Assembly (NCBI GenBank): GCA_009838195.1
Contig: VXSC01000037.1
Coordinates: 1-64,000 of the forward strand
DNA from: Rhodothermaceae bacterium
Lineage (GTDB): Bacteria; Bacteroidota; Rhodothermia; Rhodothermales; Bin80
Reading direction: 5' to 3'
DNA: 64,000 nucleotides
Shown: positions 1-8,674 of the stretch, piece by piece
Layout of the letters: every line of letters begins with the position of its first letter
Position numbering within the stretch: position 1 is the first letter of the stretch
The notes under the pieces: generated by a model
Told to the model about the DNA's origin: nothing
What the model saw: only the letters and a program-made list of their open reading frames with translations
Database searches by the model: none
Program-made: the position numbers and the translations under genes

Positions 1-1
1 G

Positions 2-361
2 GATCGCGCTAAGGTAGCGCTAATCAGGCAGAACCGTCCTGCTATAAGATCTAAAGGACGAATTGGCCGCCTCGATCCTTCGACCGGTGAATTCAAAGAA
101 TGGGATTCGCCGAGCGGACCACGATCTCATCCGTACTCACTGGCCGTGATTAACGACAAGATCTGGTACAACGAGTCTGGAATGCGCCCCGATGCACTGG
201 TTCGATTTGATCCCCAGACAGAATCCTTTCAGAGTTGGGCAATCCCCAGCGGCGTAGGAATCATTCGACATGTCTGGGTCACCCGTGAAAACAAACTGCT
301 CATTCACCAGAGCAGTTCTAATCGTGTTGGTCTCGTGACCATTAAAGATTTGGCGAATTAG
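2..361 (+). CDS. Vgb-like (streptogramin lyase-type) beta-propeller protein, 3' end only
   Basis: The frame is open from the left window edge to a TAA at 359-361, giving about 119 residues of a C-terminus; the real start lies outside the window. It shows two blade-like repeats: GRIGRLDPSTGEFKEWDSPSG with a following HPYSLAV strand, and ALVRFDPQTESFQSW. The pattern of an R-I/V-x-R-x-D-P-x-T-x-x-F core followed by a short hydrophobic strand is typical of virginiamycin B lyase-like propellers. Members of this family include streptogramin-linearising lyases, but most environmental homologues have unknown substrates, so antibiotic inactivation should not be assumed. A dispersed repeat begins about 30 bp after the stop. 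The fold assignment is fairly safe; the function is unknown. Confidence 0.6.
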   Translation, partial: DRAKVALIRQNRPAIRSKGRIGRLDPSTGEFKEWDSPSGPRSHPYSLAVINDKIWYNESGMRPDALVRFDPQTESFQSWAIPSGVGIIRHVWVTRENKLLIHQSSSNRVGLVTIKDLAN

Positions 362-387
362 CAGCTTTGTCCACGGAGTACCTAGTC

Positions 388-720
388 GAGACATCCCTAA
401 TAAGATGCAGAGGGAGGTTCTATTACCCGCCTTTCCGTAGATCCCCTGGATTTATTCATTCGCCCATATCTCGATTTGTTTTGAAAAAAGCATCCGGGTC
501 TCGCGCTGTACGCTGGCCGTTAAAGCAATTGTAATACTTCAATGCTCGGGCCAAAAGATTCAATTTAATGTGAATTAACAGTAATATGGCCAATATTTCC
601 CATTATATAACAGATAAAGGATAGAATCTCTGGAAAAATACTGGAGTAATTACTATCTCCAGTGAGAGGGTCTGTCTATAGCGGTGTAATGATCCGCTAG
701 TTATACAATATTCGCAGGGT
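388..720 (+). repeat. Dispersed repeat, copy A
   Basis: This stretch matches the reverse strand at about 25860-26195 (copy B) almost base by base and, over its second half, 23958-24062 (copy C). A and B align without gaps from 404 to at least 655. The first part (404-523) reads as the end of a protein, with the motifs EGG, VDPLD, IRP, LDL and HPGLAL before TAA at 521-523; copy A carries an extra in-frame TGA at 482-484, so it is dead as a gene. The second part holds the core GAATTAACAGTAATA, then CAGATAAAG and AAAATACT, shared by all three copies. No transposase or clear terminal repeats were seen. It may be the remnant of a mobile or duplicated locus. Confidence 0.7.
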
Positions 721-1113
721 GAGTGCGTGGGCCTGTGCCATGCTCCGCTGCGGGACACGCTACCCCCCAGTCGCGCAACCATTGCTACCTGATCGCTGCG
801 CCTAGCCGGTTCGTCAAAAATGAACCTAGGTAGATGGACAGATCCCGCGCGGAGCGACTTTCAGTTCGTGTGAAAAAACAGATCGATCGATCTTATGGAG
901 TGCCAATCCGTTGCGTACAGGGAAGATCTATAAAAAATCTGATATGATTCAAATTATGTCGCTGTTTTATTTGCATAAACGGTAGAGAGCTCCCTCGATT
1001 TTGGATTTTGGAATTTTGCAAGAGGCTCAATGTGAGAAAAATTGCCTATAATGCTGGGGCAGACTCACACATTTTCCGATCCAAAAGGATATGGACCGTT
1101 GTACAGCAAAGTA

Positions 1114-4100
1114 ATGTTATTTCTCCGGGATGAGGGTGGCAGCCTCAGGACCTGTGCTAGGCCCATCCTGATCTTCGTTGGACTTGGGGTGTTGTTGTCT
1201 GTTGTCGCCCTTGGTCAAGTGCCCACGCCAATAACCCATACTGGCGTGACTCCCCGGGTGTTGTGGAATTCGAATTTGCAGGCTCTTGAAAACAGTGAGA
1301 ACTTCGCGGTGGCAATTGATGGGAATTTGTTGCCGTCGGAAGCAGAGTTTGGCCGCCGTTCCCCGGTGGAGGTGACGTGGTGTTTGAGCCTTTCTGCGCA
1401 AGCGGTGATTGCAGGAGAATCAGTGACCGTGAAAGCAACGGTTTCTCCGGTGCAGACACAAGATGTTGACGTTGAAATTTCTTCCGATTCTTTGCTGCGT
1501 CCTTTTTTGGACCTGGATGACGGGACGTCGGTCACGATCCCGGCAGGGGCAAGTGAGTCCGCCCCGATAACGATTAAAACTCGTTGGGATGACAGTAATG
1601 ATTTATTTACTTATGGATGGCTGATAGGAATACCAGAACTGCCACATGTTCACCCTCTCTGTTTATGTCCTGTTTTGCGGATTTTCTCCCCGAATGCTCC
1701 CCCGGCGGTCTCACTGTCGGCATCTCCGAACTTGGTGTACGAAGGGGAGTCGGTCACGGTGACAGCCACGTTGACGAAGGCACTGTCGGATGCGGTGACT
1801 ATTCCCTTGGGATATGGTCCAGGTCGCCCACCGGCATTGGCGTGGTTCGATTATATTACTCTCCCGAGCATTACGATTCCCGGGGGATCCCGTACCGGAT
1901 CGGGGACGATTACCATTCGGGATGACGGGATCTCTGAGGGGGAGGAGCGTTTCGATGTTGGCTTGAGTTTTCCATTGCCGTCCAAGATAATAGATGGCTA
2001 CCCTTCGAGGGCGGGTATCACAATTCAAGACCGTGCCCCGGTGGACGTGACGCTCTCGGCATCTCCGGATCCGGTTGAGGAGGGGAATTCTGTCATGGTG
2101 ACGGCAATGCTGTCCAAGGCGCTGGACACGAATGTAACGATTCCGTTGACCTTGAGCGATGGCTCGGCGGAGGCAGGGGATTATGTGGCACCGTCTCCGG
2201 CCCAGGTGGTGATCAAAGCGGGAGCGACGAGCGGAGCCTACCGGATCATGACGGTGGCGGATGACGTTGCCGAAGCAGACGAGACCTTCACAGTGGCCCT
2301 TGGCTCCCTTCCGTCCAGGCTGGCCAGGGGAGATCCACACCGGGCCACTCTGACCATCGCCGACAACGACCAAGCCGGGATCCAGGTCCTCCGATCTGTC
2401 TCGGTGGCGGAGGGGAGCCAGGAATTTTTGGAGATCGCACTGACTTCGGAGCCGTCCACCTCCGTCGCGGTACAGATGGACTGGTCTTCGGGAACCGACC
2501 TGAGTCTGCATCCCATGTCGTTAACCTTTACGCCCGAGGACTGGCATGATGGGCAACTGGTGACGGCGATGGCGGCGGAGGATGATGATTTTGCGGATGA
2601 TCAGGTTCCAGTGATCCTGACGGCGAGCGGGAGTGACGACTACATCGGGATCGTGGAGACGGTGGTGGTAACGATCATGGACAACGATGCGGGGGAGATA
2701 CTGGTTGCGCCATCGGTGACGGTGGAGGAAGGGGGCACGCATCCGCTCGCGGTGGGTCTTTCTGCCCGGCCATCGGGCCCGGTGACGGTAACGCTGACGG
2801 GACACGCGGGGACGGACCTGGCATTGGAGCGGACTTCGCTCACGTTTACGGTGGCGGATTGGTGGACTCTCCAGCCGGTGGTGTTGACGGCGGGGCCGGA
2901 CGATGATTTTGCGGACGACACGGCGACGTTGACGCTCACCGCATCAGGTGGCGGCTACACCGGGGTGACGGCCGTGACCGCGGTAACGATCACGGACGAC
3001 GATACAGCGGGGATCTTGGTGGAGCAGGCGGTGACGATGGAGGAAGGGAGCACGCACCCGCTCCGGGTGGTTCTTTCCGCGCAGCCATCGGGCCCGGTGA
3101 CGGTAACGCTGACCGGACACGCGGGGACGGATCTGGCACTGGAGCGGACTTCGCTCACGTTTACCACAGCGGACTGGCAGACTCCGAAGCCGGTGATGCT
3201 GACGGCGCTGGAGGATGACGAGGATTATGTTGATGAAACAGTCGGACTGCATCTTGCGGCATCGGGCGGTGGCTATGCCGGGGTGGTGGCAACAAGCACG
3301 GTGACGATCATGGACAATGATGAACGTCCGGCAACGATCACGATCCACGACCATCAGGGATTGGAAGATGCGGGGGTTCTTCAGCTTCCCATCCGACTCA
3401 GTCGCCCCGTTGATCAGTTGGTGACCGTGCAGTATGCGAGTGCCGACAGGGAGGCGGAGGCGGGTCTGGACTATATGACCTCGCGCGGGATTGTGATTTT
3501 TGCTCCGGGGGCTACCCGGGGAATGATTGAGATCAAGGTCACCGATGATGAACTTCTGGAAGAAGATGAGTCTTTTGTGGTCACTTTGTCAAATCCGCGC
3601 CAGGCCATCATTGCGCGAGAGACGGGGACGGGCACGATTCTGGATAATGATGGCGGGGCGGTGACGCTTCGGGTCGAGGATGCGGTGGTGGTGGACGACG
3701 AGGAGCGGGTCCGGTTTCGGGTCGTGCTGTCGCATGCGCAGGGTCAGTCGATCTCGGCTGTGTACCGGACCCGGGACGGGACAGCCCGGGCGGGGGAGGA
3801 CTATGAAGCGTCTTCGGGGGTGGTGACGCTGATCCCGGGAACCATGGAAGCCATGATTACGGTTCCGCTGCTGCATGGCGGACAGGATCGGCATGAGGAG
3901 ACGTTCACGGTGCATCTGGAGTCGTCAGGGCATGCAGAGATTACGAAGGGGGTTGGAGTGGCCACGATACAGGAATCAGCCACGGTCAGCGAAGAGGTTC
4001 TGGACGCGTATGCGGCGCGGTTTGTTCGGACCTCATCGGCAGAGATTGTGGAGGCATTGGCCGAGCGGTTCCGCTCTGGGGTGGAGGGTGCAGCGTGCGG

Positions 4101-5217
4101 GGCGGCCGACCGTGCGGAGACGGCCCGGCTCTGGCATTCGGCTTCGTCATGGGATCCGTCTCTGGGCGAACTGTTGGCGGGGTGCCGCATGGCGGCGAGT
4201 TCTTACAGTGGTGCATTCAGTGTATGGGGACGGGGGGCATACCGGCAGTTTGGTGGCCCGGATGCATGGACACTGCGCGGCGAGGTAAGTACAGCGATGG
4301 TGGGGGCGGACTACCGGTGGCGGGCCGGTTGGCTGGCGGGGGTGCTGCTATCGCACAGTCAGGGGAGTGGATCGTTTGCAGTGATGCGGCAGTCTGGCGA
4401 GATCACGTCCGGGTTGACGGGGGTGTATCCGTACATGTCGTATGCAGGTGCGGGCTGGGAAGTGTGGTTGAGTGCGGGTGCGGGTCGCGGACAGGTGGAG
4501 ATGCAGGAGTTGGACACAGATCTGGCGTCACGGTTTGGGGCAATGGGGGTTCGGGGGAGTTGGGTGTCCGGCGGCAGGATCGGGCTGAACTACCGTGGAG
4601 ATGTTCTGGTGACGGATGCAAGGCTTCGGGATAGGACGGCAGAGGTGTACCGGGTGCGGGCCGGGGTGGAAGCCAATGCAACGATCAGGCGAGGGCTTCG
4701 TCCGTATGTGGAGGCGATGGTGCGCAGCGATGGCGGGCGTGCGGAGACGGGCGTCGGGTTGGAATTTGGCGGAGGGATTCAGGTGGACTATCCGGCGTGG
4801 CGTTTGAAGGGGGATGTGCACGCGCAGGGACTGGTGATGCATACGGCGGAGCAGTTCACGGAGTGGGGAATCTCAGGACGGGTGCAGGTGGGCCGTCGAT
4901 CGGAGGGAGTGATGGTGCAGGTGCGTCCATCGTGGGGACGGGGGATGTCGATCTATGGTCAGCCATTGGATGCGGTGCCGATCGGTGCCAATGTGCACCG
5001 GACGGAGTTGGAACTGGGGTACGGCGTTCCATGGAAAGAGGGCACGGCCCGGTCCATTGTGGGGGTCACCCGGATGGCTCAGGGGAGGATGTACCGGCTG
5101 GGAGGCGAATTCCATCCGTGGGAACAGGTGAGCTTCTCAGTCTTTGGGCTGGCACATGGCCACGAAACGGCGCTGGCAGACATCGGAATGAATGTGCGAG
5201 GGTCGCTGCGGTATTAG
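1114..5217 (+). CDS. Giant secreted Calx-beta repeat protein with C-terminal autotransporter-like beta-barrel
   Basis: A protein of about 1367 residues. An N-terminal hydrophobic stretch (ILIFVGLGVLLSVVALGQ) looks like a signal peptide. Then come about seven Ig-like modules of Calx-beta type, most ending in a D-N-D or D-D-D turn (ADND, MDND, TDDD, LDND) with acidic loops that normally bind calcium. Two adjacent modules (about 2690-3010 and 3010-3320) are nearly identical in DNA, implying recent duplication. The last roughly 330 residues (from about 4200) alternate aromatic and hydrophobic residues in amphipathic strands and end in RGSLRY, as expected of an outer-membrane barrel. The likely role is a calcium-stabilised surface adhesin anchored by its own barrel. 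The start is uncertain: the frame is open from TTG 1042 and ATG 1051, and 1114 was chosen for signal-peptide geometry. The gene is markedly more G-rich than its neighbours, which may indicate transfer or repeat-driven composition. Confidence 0.75.
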   Translation: MLFLRDEGGSLRTCARPILIFVGLGVLLSVVALGQVPTPITHTGVTPRVLWNSNLQALENSENFAVAIDGNLLPSEAEFGRRSPVEVTWCLSLSAQAVIAGESVTVKATVSPVQTQDVDVEISSDSLLRPFLDLDDGTSVTIPAGASESAPITIKTRWDDSNDLFTYGWLIGIPELPHVHPLCLCPVLRIFSPNAPPAVSLSASPNLVYEGESVTVTATLTKALSDAVTIPLGYGPGRPPALAWFDYITLPSITIPGGSRTGSGTITIRDDGISEGEERFDVGLSFPLPSKIIDGYPSRAGITIQDRAPVDVTLSASPDPVEEGNSVMVTAMLSKALDTNVTIPLTLSDGSAEAGDYVAPSPAQVVIKAGATSGAYRIMTVADDVAEADETFTVALGSLPSRLARGDPHRATLTIADNDQAGIQVLRSVSVAEGSQEFLEIALTSEPSTSVAVQMDWSSGTDLSLHPMSLTFTPEDWHDGQLVTAMAAEDDDFADDQVPVILTASGSDDYIGIVETVVVTIMDNDAGEILVAPSVTVEEGGTHPLAVGLSARPSGPVTVTLTGHAGTDLALERTSLTFTVADWWTLQPVVLTAGPDDDFADDTATLTLTASGGGYTGVTAVTAVTITDDDTAGILVEQAVTMEEGSTHPLRVVLSAQPSGPVTVTLTGHAGTDLALERTSLTFTTADWQTPKPVMLTALEDDEDYVDETVGLHLAASGGGYAGVVATSTVTIMDNDERPATITIHDHQGLEDAGVLQLPIRLSRPVDQLVTVQYASADREAEAGLDYMTSRGIVIFAPGATRGMIEIKVTDDELLEEDESFVVTLSNPRQAIIARETGTGTILDNDGGAVTLRVEDAVVVDDEERVRFRVVLSHAQGQSISAVYRTRDGTARAGEDYEASSGVVTLIPGTMEAMITVPLLHGGQDRHEETFTVHLESSGHAEITKGVGVATIQESATVSEEVLDAYAARFVRTSSAEIVEALAERFRSGVEGAACGAADRAETARLWHSASSWDPSLGELLAGCRMAASSYSGAFSVWGRGAYRQFGGPDAWTLRGEVSTAMVGADYRWRAGWLAGVLLSHSQGSGSFAVMRQSGEITSGLTGVYPYMSYAGAGWEVWLSAGAGRGQVEMQELDTDLASRFGAMGVRGSWVSGGRIGLNYRGDVLVTDARLRDRTAEVYRVRAGVEANATIRRGLRPYVEAMVRSDGGRAETGVGLEFGGGIQVDYPAWRLKGDVHAQGLVMHTAEQFTEWGISGRVQVGRRSEGVMVQVRPSWGRGMSIYGQPLDAVPIGANVHRTELELGYGVPWKEGTARSIVGVTRMAQGRMYRLGGEFHPWEQVSFSVFGLAHGHETALADIGMNVRGSLRY

Positions 5218-5620
5218 ATGGATGGAAAGAAGCACAACTGCGAGATAACTAATCAACGGGAATATCCTGACCTCGGCGGCTTGACGAGCTCTATAATTTG
5301 ACAACCCCTGTTCTGGGTCCTTCTGGAGACGGTTTTTCGTTCACCCCGTTTGCAGTGTTCAGTGTCTTGTTGTGCAAGATCTTTTTTTGTATACCTGTGG
5401 GTTCATTCTCCCGAATTTCACGTTTGTTCAACCCTACTAAGCAAGACGACCAAAAACGTCGGCAAGATTTGTGGAGAACTACCGCAATGCACAAGGCCAG
5501 ACCCAGCAACGAAAGTTTCCGGGTGCCATACCTTCGGCCAAATCAGATTGCCGGTACCTCAATTCGGCAACACCCTCGCTTGCACGGTTAAATGAACTTT
5601 TTTCCGCCAGAAAGTCAGGG
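5218..5620. other. Intergenic stretch, no supported gene
   Basis: About 400 bp between the convergent Calx-beta gene and superoxide dismutase gene. Small overlapping frames exist on both strands but none has a recognisable motif, signal or ribosome-binding site. No convincing terminator hairpin was found. Confidence 0.5.
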
Positions 5621-6235
5621 CTATCCCGTCGCCGCCGCAAAGTTGTCAGCGACCTGTGCCCAGTTCACTACATTCCAGAATGCAGCTACATAGTCGGGGC
5701 GGCGATTTTGGTAGTTGAGATAATAGGCATGCTCCCATACATCCAAACCAAGGATAGGAGTATGGCCCTCCATATACGGACTATCCTGATTCGCCGTGGA
5801 ATACACCTGTAGTGCACCCTCGGAATCTACAATGAGCCAAGCCCATCCACTGCCGAACTGTGTGGCCGCAGCTGCAGAGAATTTCGCCTTAAAATCCTCA
5901 AATGATCCAAATGCACTGTTGATGGCCGCTGACAGAGCACCCGCTGGAGAACCACCACCGGTTGGGCTGAGGACTGTCCAAAAGAGATTATGATTAGCGA
6001 AGCCACCGCCATTGTTGCGGACAGCACCTTGGACTCCCTCCGGTAAATCAGAAATTCCCCGTAAAAGTTCTTCAATGGACTTCGACTGCAGACTTGCGTG
6101 ATCCTCCAACGCCTTGTTCAAGTTGGTGGTGTAGGCTTGATGATGCTTTCCATGGTGAATCTCCATGGTTCTCTGGTCAATATAGGGTTCCAATGCACCG
6201 TGTGTGTAGGGAAGATTAGGAAGTTCAAAAGGCAT
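5621..6235 (-). CDS. sodA: Superoxide dismutase (Mn/Fe family)
   Basis: At 204 residues this is the family's normal length. It dismutates superoxide to oxygen and hydrogen peroxide in the cytoplasm. The four metal ligands are visible: H27 in [10 protein letters not shown]82 in ANHNLFW, and D165 and H169 in LDVWEHAYY. The NQDSPY segment before the last ligand motif is more typical of manganese or cambialistic enzymes than of strict iron enzymes, so the symbol is tentative. It lies on the same strand as, and just downstream of, the complex I genes, a sensible place because respiration generates superoxide. A 24-base inverted repeat in its upstream region (6267-6290) could be an operator. The start [10 protein letters not shown] matches the family N-terminus. 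Confidence 0.95.
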   Translation of the reverse strand: MPFELPNLPYTHGALEPYIDQRTMEIHHGKHHQAYTTNLNKALEDHASLQSKSIEELLRGISDLPEGVQGAVRNNGGGFANHNLFWTVLSPTGGGSPAGALSAAINSAFGSFEDFKAKFSAAAATQFGSGWAWLIVDSEGALQVYSTANQDSPYMEGHTPILGLDVWEHAYYLNYQNRRPDYVAAFWNVVNWAQVADNFAAATG

Positions 6236-6266
6236 TTTAATGTTGTTAAGTTGCGGTGAAAGATAC

Positions 6267-6290
6267 CTCGAACATCACAGATTGTTCGAG
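6267..6290 (-). promoter_or_regulatory. Inverted repeat upstream of sodA
   Basis: A perfect 8-bp inverted repeat, CTCGAACA and TGTTCGAG, separated by 8 bases, lies 32 bp before the sodA start and 27 bp after the preceding gene's stop. On the minus strand it is followed by TATCTTTC, close to the Bacteroidota -7 consensus TAnnTTTG. It could be a repressor operator for sodA or a weak terminator of the upstream operon; no T-run follows, so an operator is slightly favoured. Confidence 0.4.
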
Positions 6291-6316
6291 AAAACAAGCG
6301 AATAGGCTGGAGCAGA

Positions 6317-6850
6317 TTAAGAACGGACGTTCATCAGTTTCTTATAGTCTGCTTCTGTTAAGCTTCCGTCAGAGCGTAAGCGATCAAGGGCCCGCGAAAC
6401 TGCAGCCCAGTCCGTCTCCTTTGAGTTAGAGGGGTCCGGAAGCAACATAACATTTCGAAGCAGTTGTTCGATATACTCAGTGCTCTCCGGATGCCTTGAA
6501 AGATCAAGTTTTACTGAAAAGGTTGCCCTCCCCCTGTTTACTTCCATCACGATGTGTGCCCCGCGAAGCTTAGACCGGCTAGAATCAATAAAAACAATAT
6601 CGCGATAACATACGGTCTGGGGAGACTCCAGATCTGAGTTTTGAAAAATCAGGCGGTCTTCCAGAAAAACCGCGCCATCTTTTCCGTTGCCAAGAAACGT
6701 ACCATCATATAGCGCGAGAATATCTTCAGAATGCGCATCCTTCGCATAATCACGGGTTGCACCTCTTAACCTTTTTTGGGGAATTTCGGGAGTAACGTAT
6801 AACCCGATCTTAGGAGCGTGCGGCAAAAGATCCTCGATCAGTGTTCTCAT
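6317..6850 (-). CDS. Hypothetical protein with PH-like core and SHOCT-like C-terminus
   Basis: A cytoplasmic-looking protein of 177 residues with no signal peptide or membrane segment. The middle (about residues 45-120: ILALYDGTFLGNGKDGAVFL, then a YRDIVFID strand) alternates beta strands in a way that recalls bacterial PH-like domains. The end (ALDRLRSDGSLTEADYKKLM) matches the short helical pattern of SHOCT oligomerisation motifs. It starts 9 bp after the nuoN stop and probably belongs to the same transcript. Its role is unknown; membrane or protein-complex association is a guess from the domain types. Confidence 0.7.
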   Translation of the reverse strand: MRTLIEDLLPHAPKIGLYVTPEIPQKRLRGATRDYAKDAHSEDILALYDGTFLGNGKDGAVFLEDRLIFQNSDLESPQTVCYRDIVFIDSSRSKLRGAHIVMEVNRGRATFSVKLDLSRHPESTEYIEQLLRNVMLLPDPSNSKETDWAAVSRALDRLRSDGSLTEADYKKLMNVRS

Positions 6851-6859
6851 TTTGAACGG

Positions 6860-8359
6860 CTACGGAAGGGTTGCAAGCGGACCCTGCGTAAAAAAGGACA
6901 GTGTTAGATCCCGAATCCCTGGAACCAAACCAATCCCTAACAACAGGATTGCACATGTTACAAGGACGATGGAGGACGAGCGGGGGATCGGGAAGGCCTC
7001 GGATTGGACGGCTGGGTCCGCCTCGGTAGCGGGTTTCATCCAGAATACATACAACACGCGCAGGTAGTAATACCCCGAAAAAACGCTGGCCAACACGCCA
7101 ACAATTGCCAACCAAGTCAGGCCTGCATCGACCGCTGGTGCAAAGACCGCAAGCTTCCCAAAGAACCCTCCTAAGGGAGGAAATCCAGTCAAACTGAACA
7201 TGAATACCCCCATCGTGATACCGACCAGAGGCCTCTTGAAACCAATGCCTGCAAGAGAATCAAGGGTTTGCATACGTCCTTCTTTGCCATCCCATTCCAG
7301 TAATGCGATCGCACCGAACGCCCCAATATTCATCAGAGCATAAATCAAGAGGTAATAAACTGCTCCCGCATACGCTTCACTGGTCCCCGCGGCCAATGCA
7401 ATCAATACATACCCTGCATGCGCAATGGAGGAATATGCGAGCATTCGCTTCACATTGTCCTGCGTCAGTGCAAGTAGATTCCCAAATACGACTGTCACCA
7501 GTGCAACGAGTGCCAGTGCCAACTGCCAGTCTCTACCCCCAGGTTCCAAGGTTCCAATCCCATGGTAGAGCACGAGTACCAGCGCTGCAAAGGCGGAAGT
7601 TTTCGAAGCAGTCGCCATGAACCCCGTCAGGGGCGTAGGTGCACCCTGATAGACATCCGGTGTCCACATATGAAATGGCACCGCGCCAACCTTGAACATA
7701 AATCCGACCAGAAACAAGGCAACCCCGACCCAAAACAGAGGGCGTAACCCACTCACAGAATACCCAACAGCCATCTCCGTGAAATACATCGTCCCGGTAG
7801 CACCGTAGATGAGAGCAATGCCATACAGGAAGAAACCAGTTGAGAAAGCTCCCAGCAAAAAATACTTGAGTGCACTCTCCAGCGCACCCTCATCACTTCG
7901 GACAATGCCAGTGAGGATATAGAGTGCAATGGACATGGTTTCCAGACCAACAAAAACAGTCACCATGTTGTTGGCCGTCCCCAACATTAACATCCCGCTG
8001 GTGGCAAACAGCATAAGAGCGTAGATCTCCCCGTAACTCCGACGGATTCCTTTCAGGTAAGGCACTGAAAGAATGATTGAGAAGAGCGCACTGACTAAAA
8101 TGGTCACGCTGATAAACGAAGCGAGGCCTCCCGTCTGAATGAGCGAGAAAAAAACGGTCGAAGATGGATCGGAAACCTTGAACAACTCGAAGACCATCGC
8201 AATCACGACCGACAGCCCCGCAATCCACGGCAACTGGGGGGCATCGTTGCGGAAAACATCCCACACAATGACGATCACACCAACGAGCGAAAGCCAGAGA
8301 ATAGACGCTCCTCCGGCCAAATCTACCAGGATGGTATCAAATGCGGACGAAATCTCCAT
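6860..8359 (-). CDS. nuoN: NADH-quinone oxidoreductase subunit N
   Basis: A polytopic membrane protein of 499 residues, the usual length for NuoN, one of the three antiporter-like proton-pumping subunits of complex I. It carries the glutamate helix (VGLETMSIALYILTG) and the lysine-bearing channel segment (FKVGAVPFHMWTP with DVYQGAPTPLTG), followed by the SKTSAFAAL helix. It is the last nuo gene of this cluster and is separated from nuoM by nhaD and phhB. The phhB gene lies 5 bp upstream, so translation is probably coupled. Recognition is unambiguous. Confidence 0.97.
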   Translation of the reverse strand: MEISSAFDTILVDLAGGASILWLSLVGVIVIVWDVFRNDAPQLPWIAGLSVVIAMVFELFKVSDPSSTVFFSLIQTGGLASFISVTILVSALFSIILSVPYLKGIRRSYGEIYALMLFATSGMLMLGTANNMVTVFVGLETMSIALYILTGIVRSDEGALESALKYFLLGAFSTGFFLYGIALIYGATGTMYFTEMAVGYSVSGLRPLFWVGVALFLVGFMFKVGAVPFHMWTPDVYQGAPTPLTGFMATASKTSAFAALVLVLYHGIGTLEPGGRDWQLALALVALVTVVFGNLLALTQDNVKRMLAYSSIAHAGYVLIALAAGTSEAYAGAVYYLLIYALMNIGAFGAIALLEWDGKEGRMQTLDSLAGIGFKRPLVGITMGVFMFSLTGFPPLGGFFGKLAVFAPAVDAGLTWLAIVGVLASVFSGYYYLRVLYVFWMKPATEADPAVQSEAFPIPRSSSIVLVTCAILLLGIGLVPGIRDLTLSFFTQGPLATLP

Positions 8360-8364
8360 AGATG

Positions 8365-8658
8365 TTACTTACCAAAAACCTTATCAATGGCCTGTGCCAA
8401 GAGTACATCCATCTGGCTAACCCGATTCCCCGCACTGTGAGTGGTGAGCTCAATACTGACCTGATTGTATACGTTGTACAAGATGGGATGATGATCTAAA
8501 TGGTCTGCACAAAACCCAATCCGCACAATGAATGCGACTGCTTCCCGGAAATCTGCAAACTTGAAGGTCCTGGTGAGTCGATCGTTACGAAACTCCCAGT
8601 TCTGCAGCGACGCAAGAGCGTCATTCAATGTTTTTTGATCAAGTGGATCACGATTCAT
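8365..8658 (-). CDS. phhB: Pterin-4a-carbinolamine dehydratase
   Basis: A small cytoplasmic enzyme of 97 residues that dehydrates 4a-hydroxytetrahydrobiopterin during recycling of the pterin cofactor of aromatic amino acid hydroxylases. The family signature is visible as ADHLDHHPILYNVYNQV, the histidine-rich active site, followed by the ELTTHSAGN segment. It sits between nhaD (16 bp) and nuoN (5 bp) in a continuous operon. A homologue (pcd) occupies the equivalent place in the Rhodothermus marinus complex I locus. No aromatic hydroxylase is nearby, so its link to complex I, if any, is not explained by the classical role. Confidence 0.93.
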   Translation of the reverse strand: MNRDPLDQKTLNDALASLQNWEFRNDRLTRTFKFADFREAVAFIVRIGFCADHLDHHPILYNVYNQVSIELTTHSAGNRVSQMDVLLAQAIDKVFGK

Positions 8659-8674
8659 GGGCCCAAGAAATTAT

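Noticed and set aside
1711-2511. A 266-codon frame on the minus strand
   Set aside because: Antisense to the Calx-beta repeats; rich in Arg and His as expected from the complement of a G-rich gene.
1114-5217. Near-identical tandem repeats considered as a possible CRISPR or satellite array
   Set aside because: The repeats are about 310 bp, in frame and encode Calx-beta modules, so they are protein repeats.
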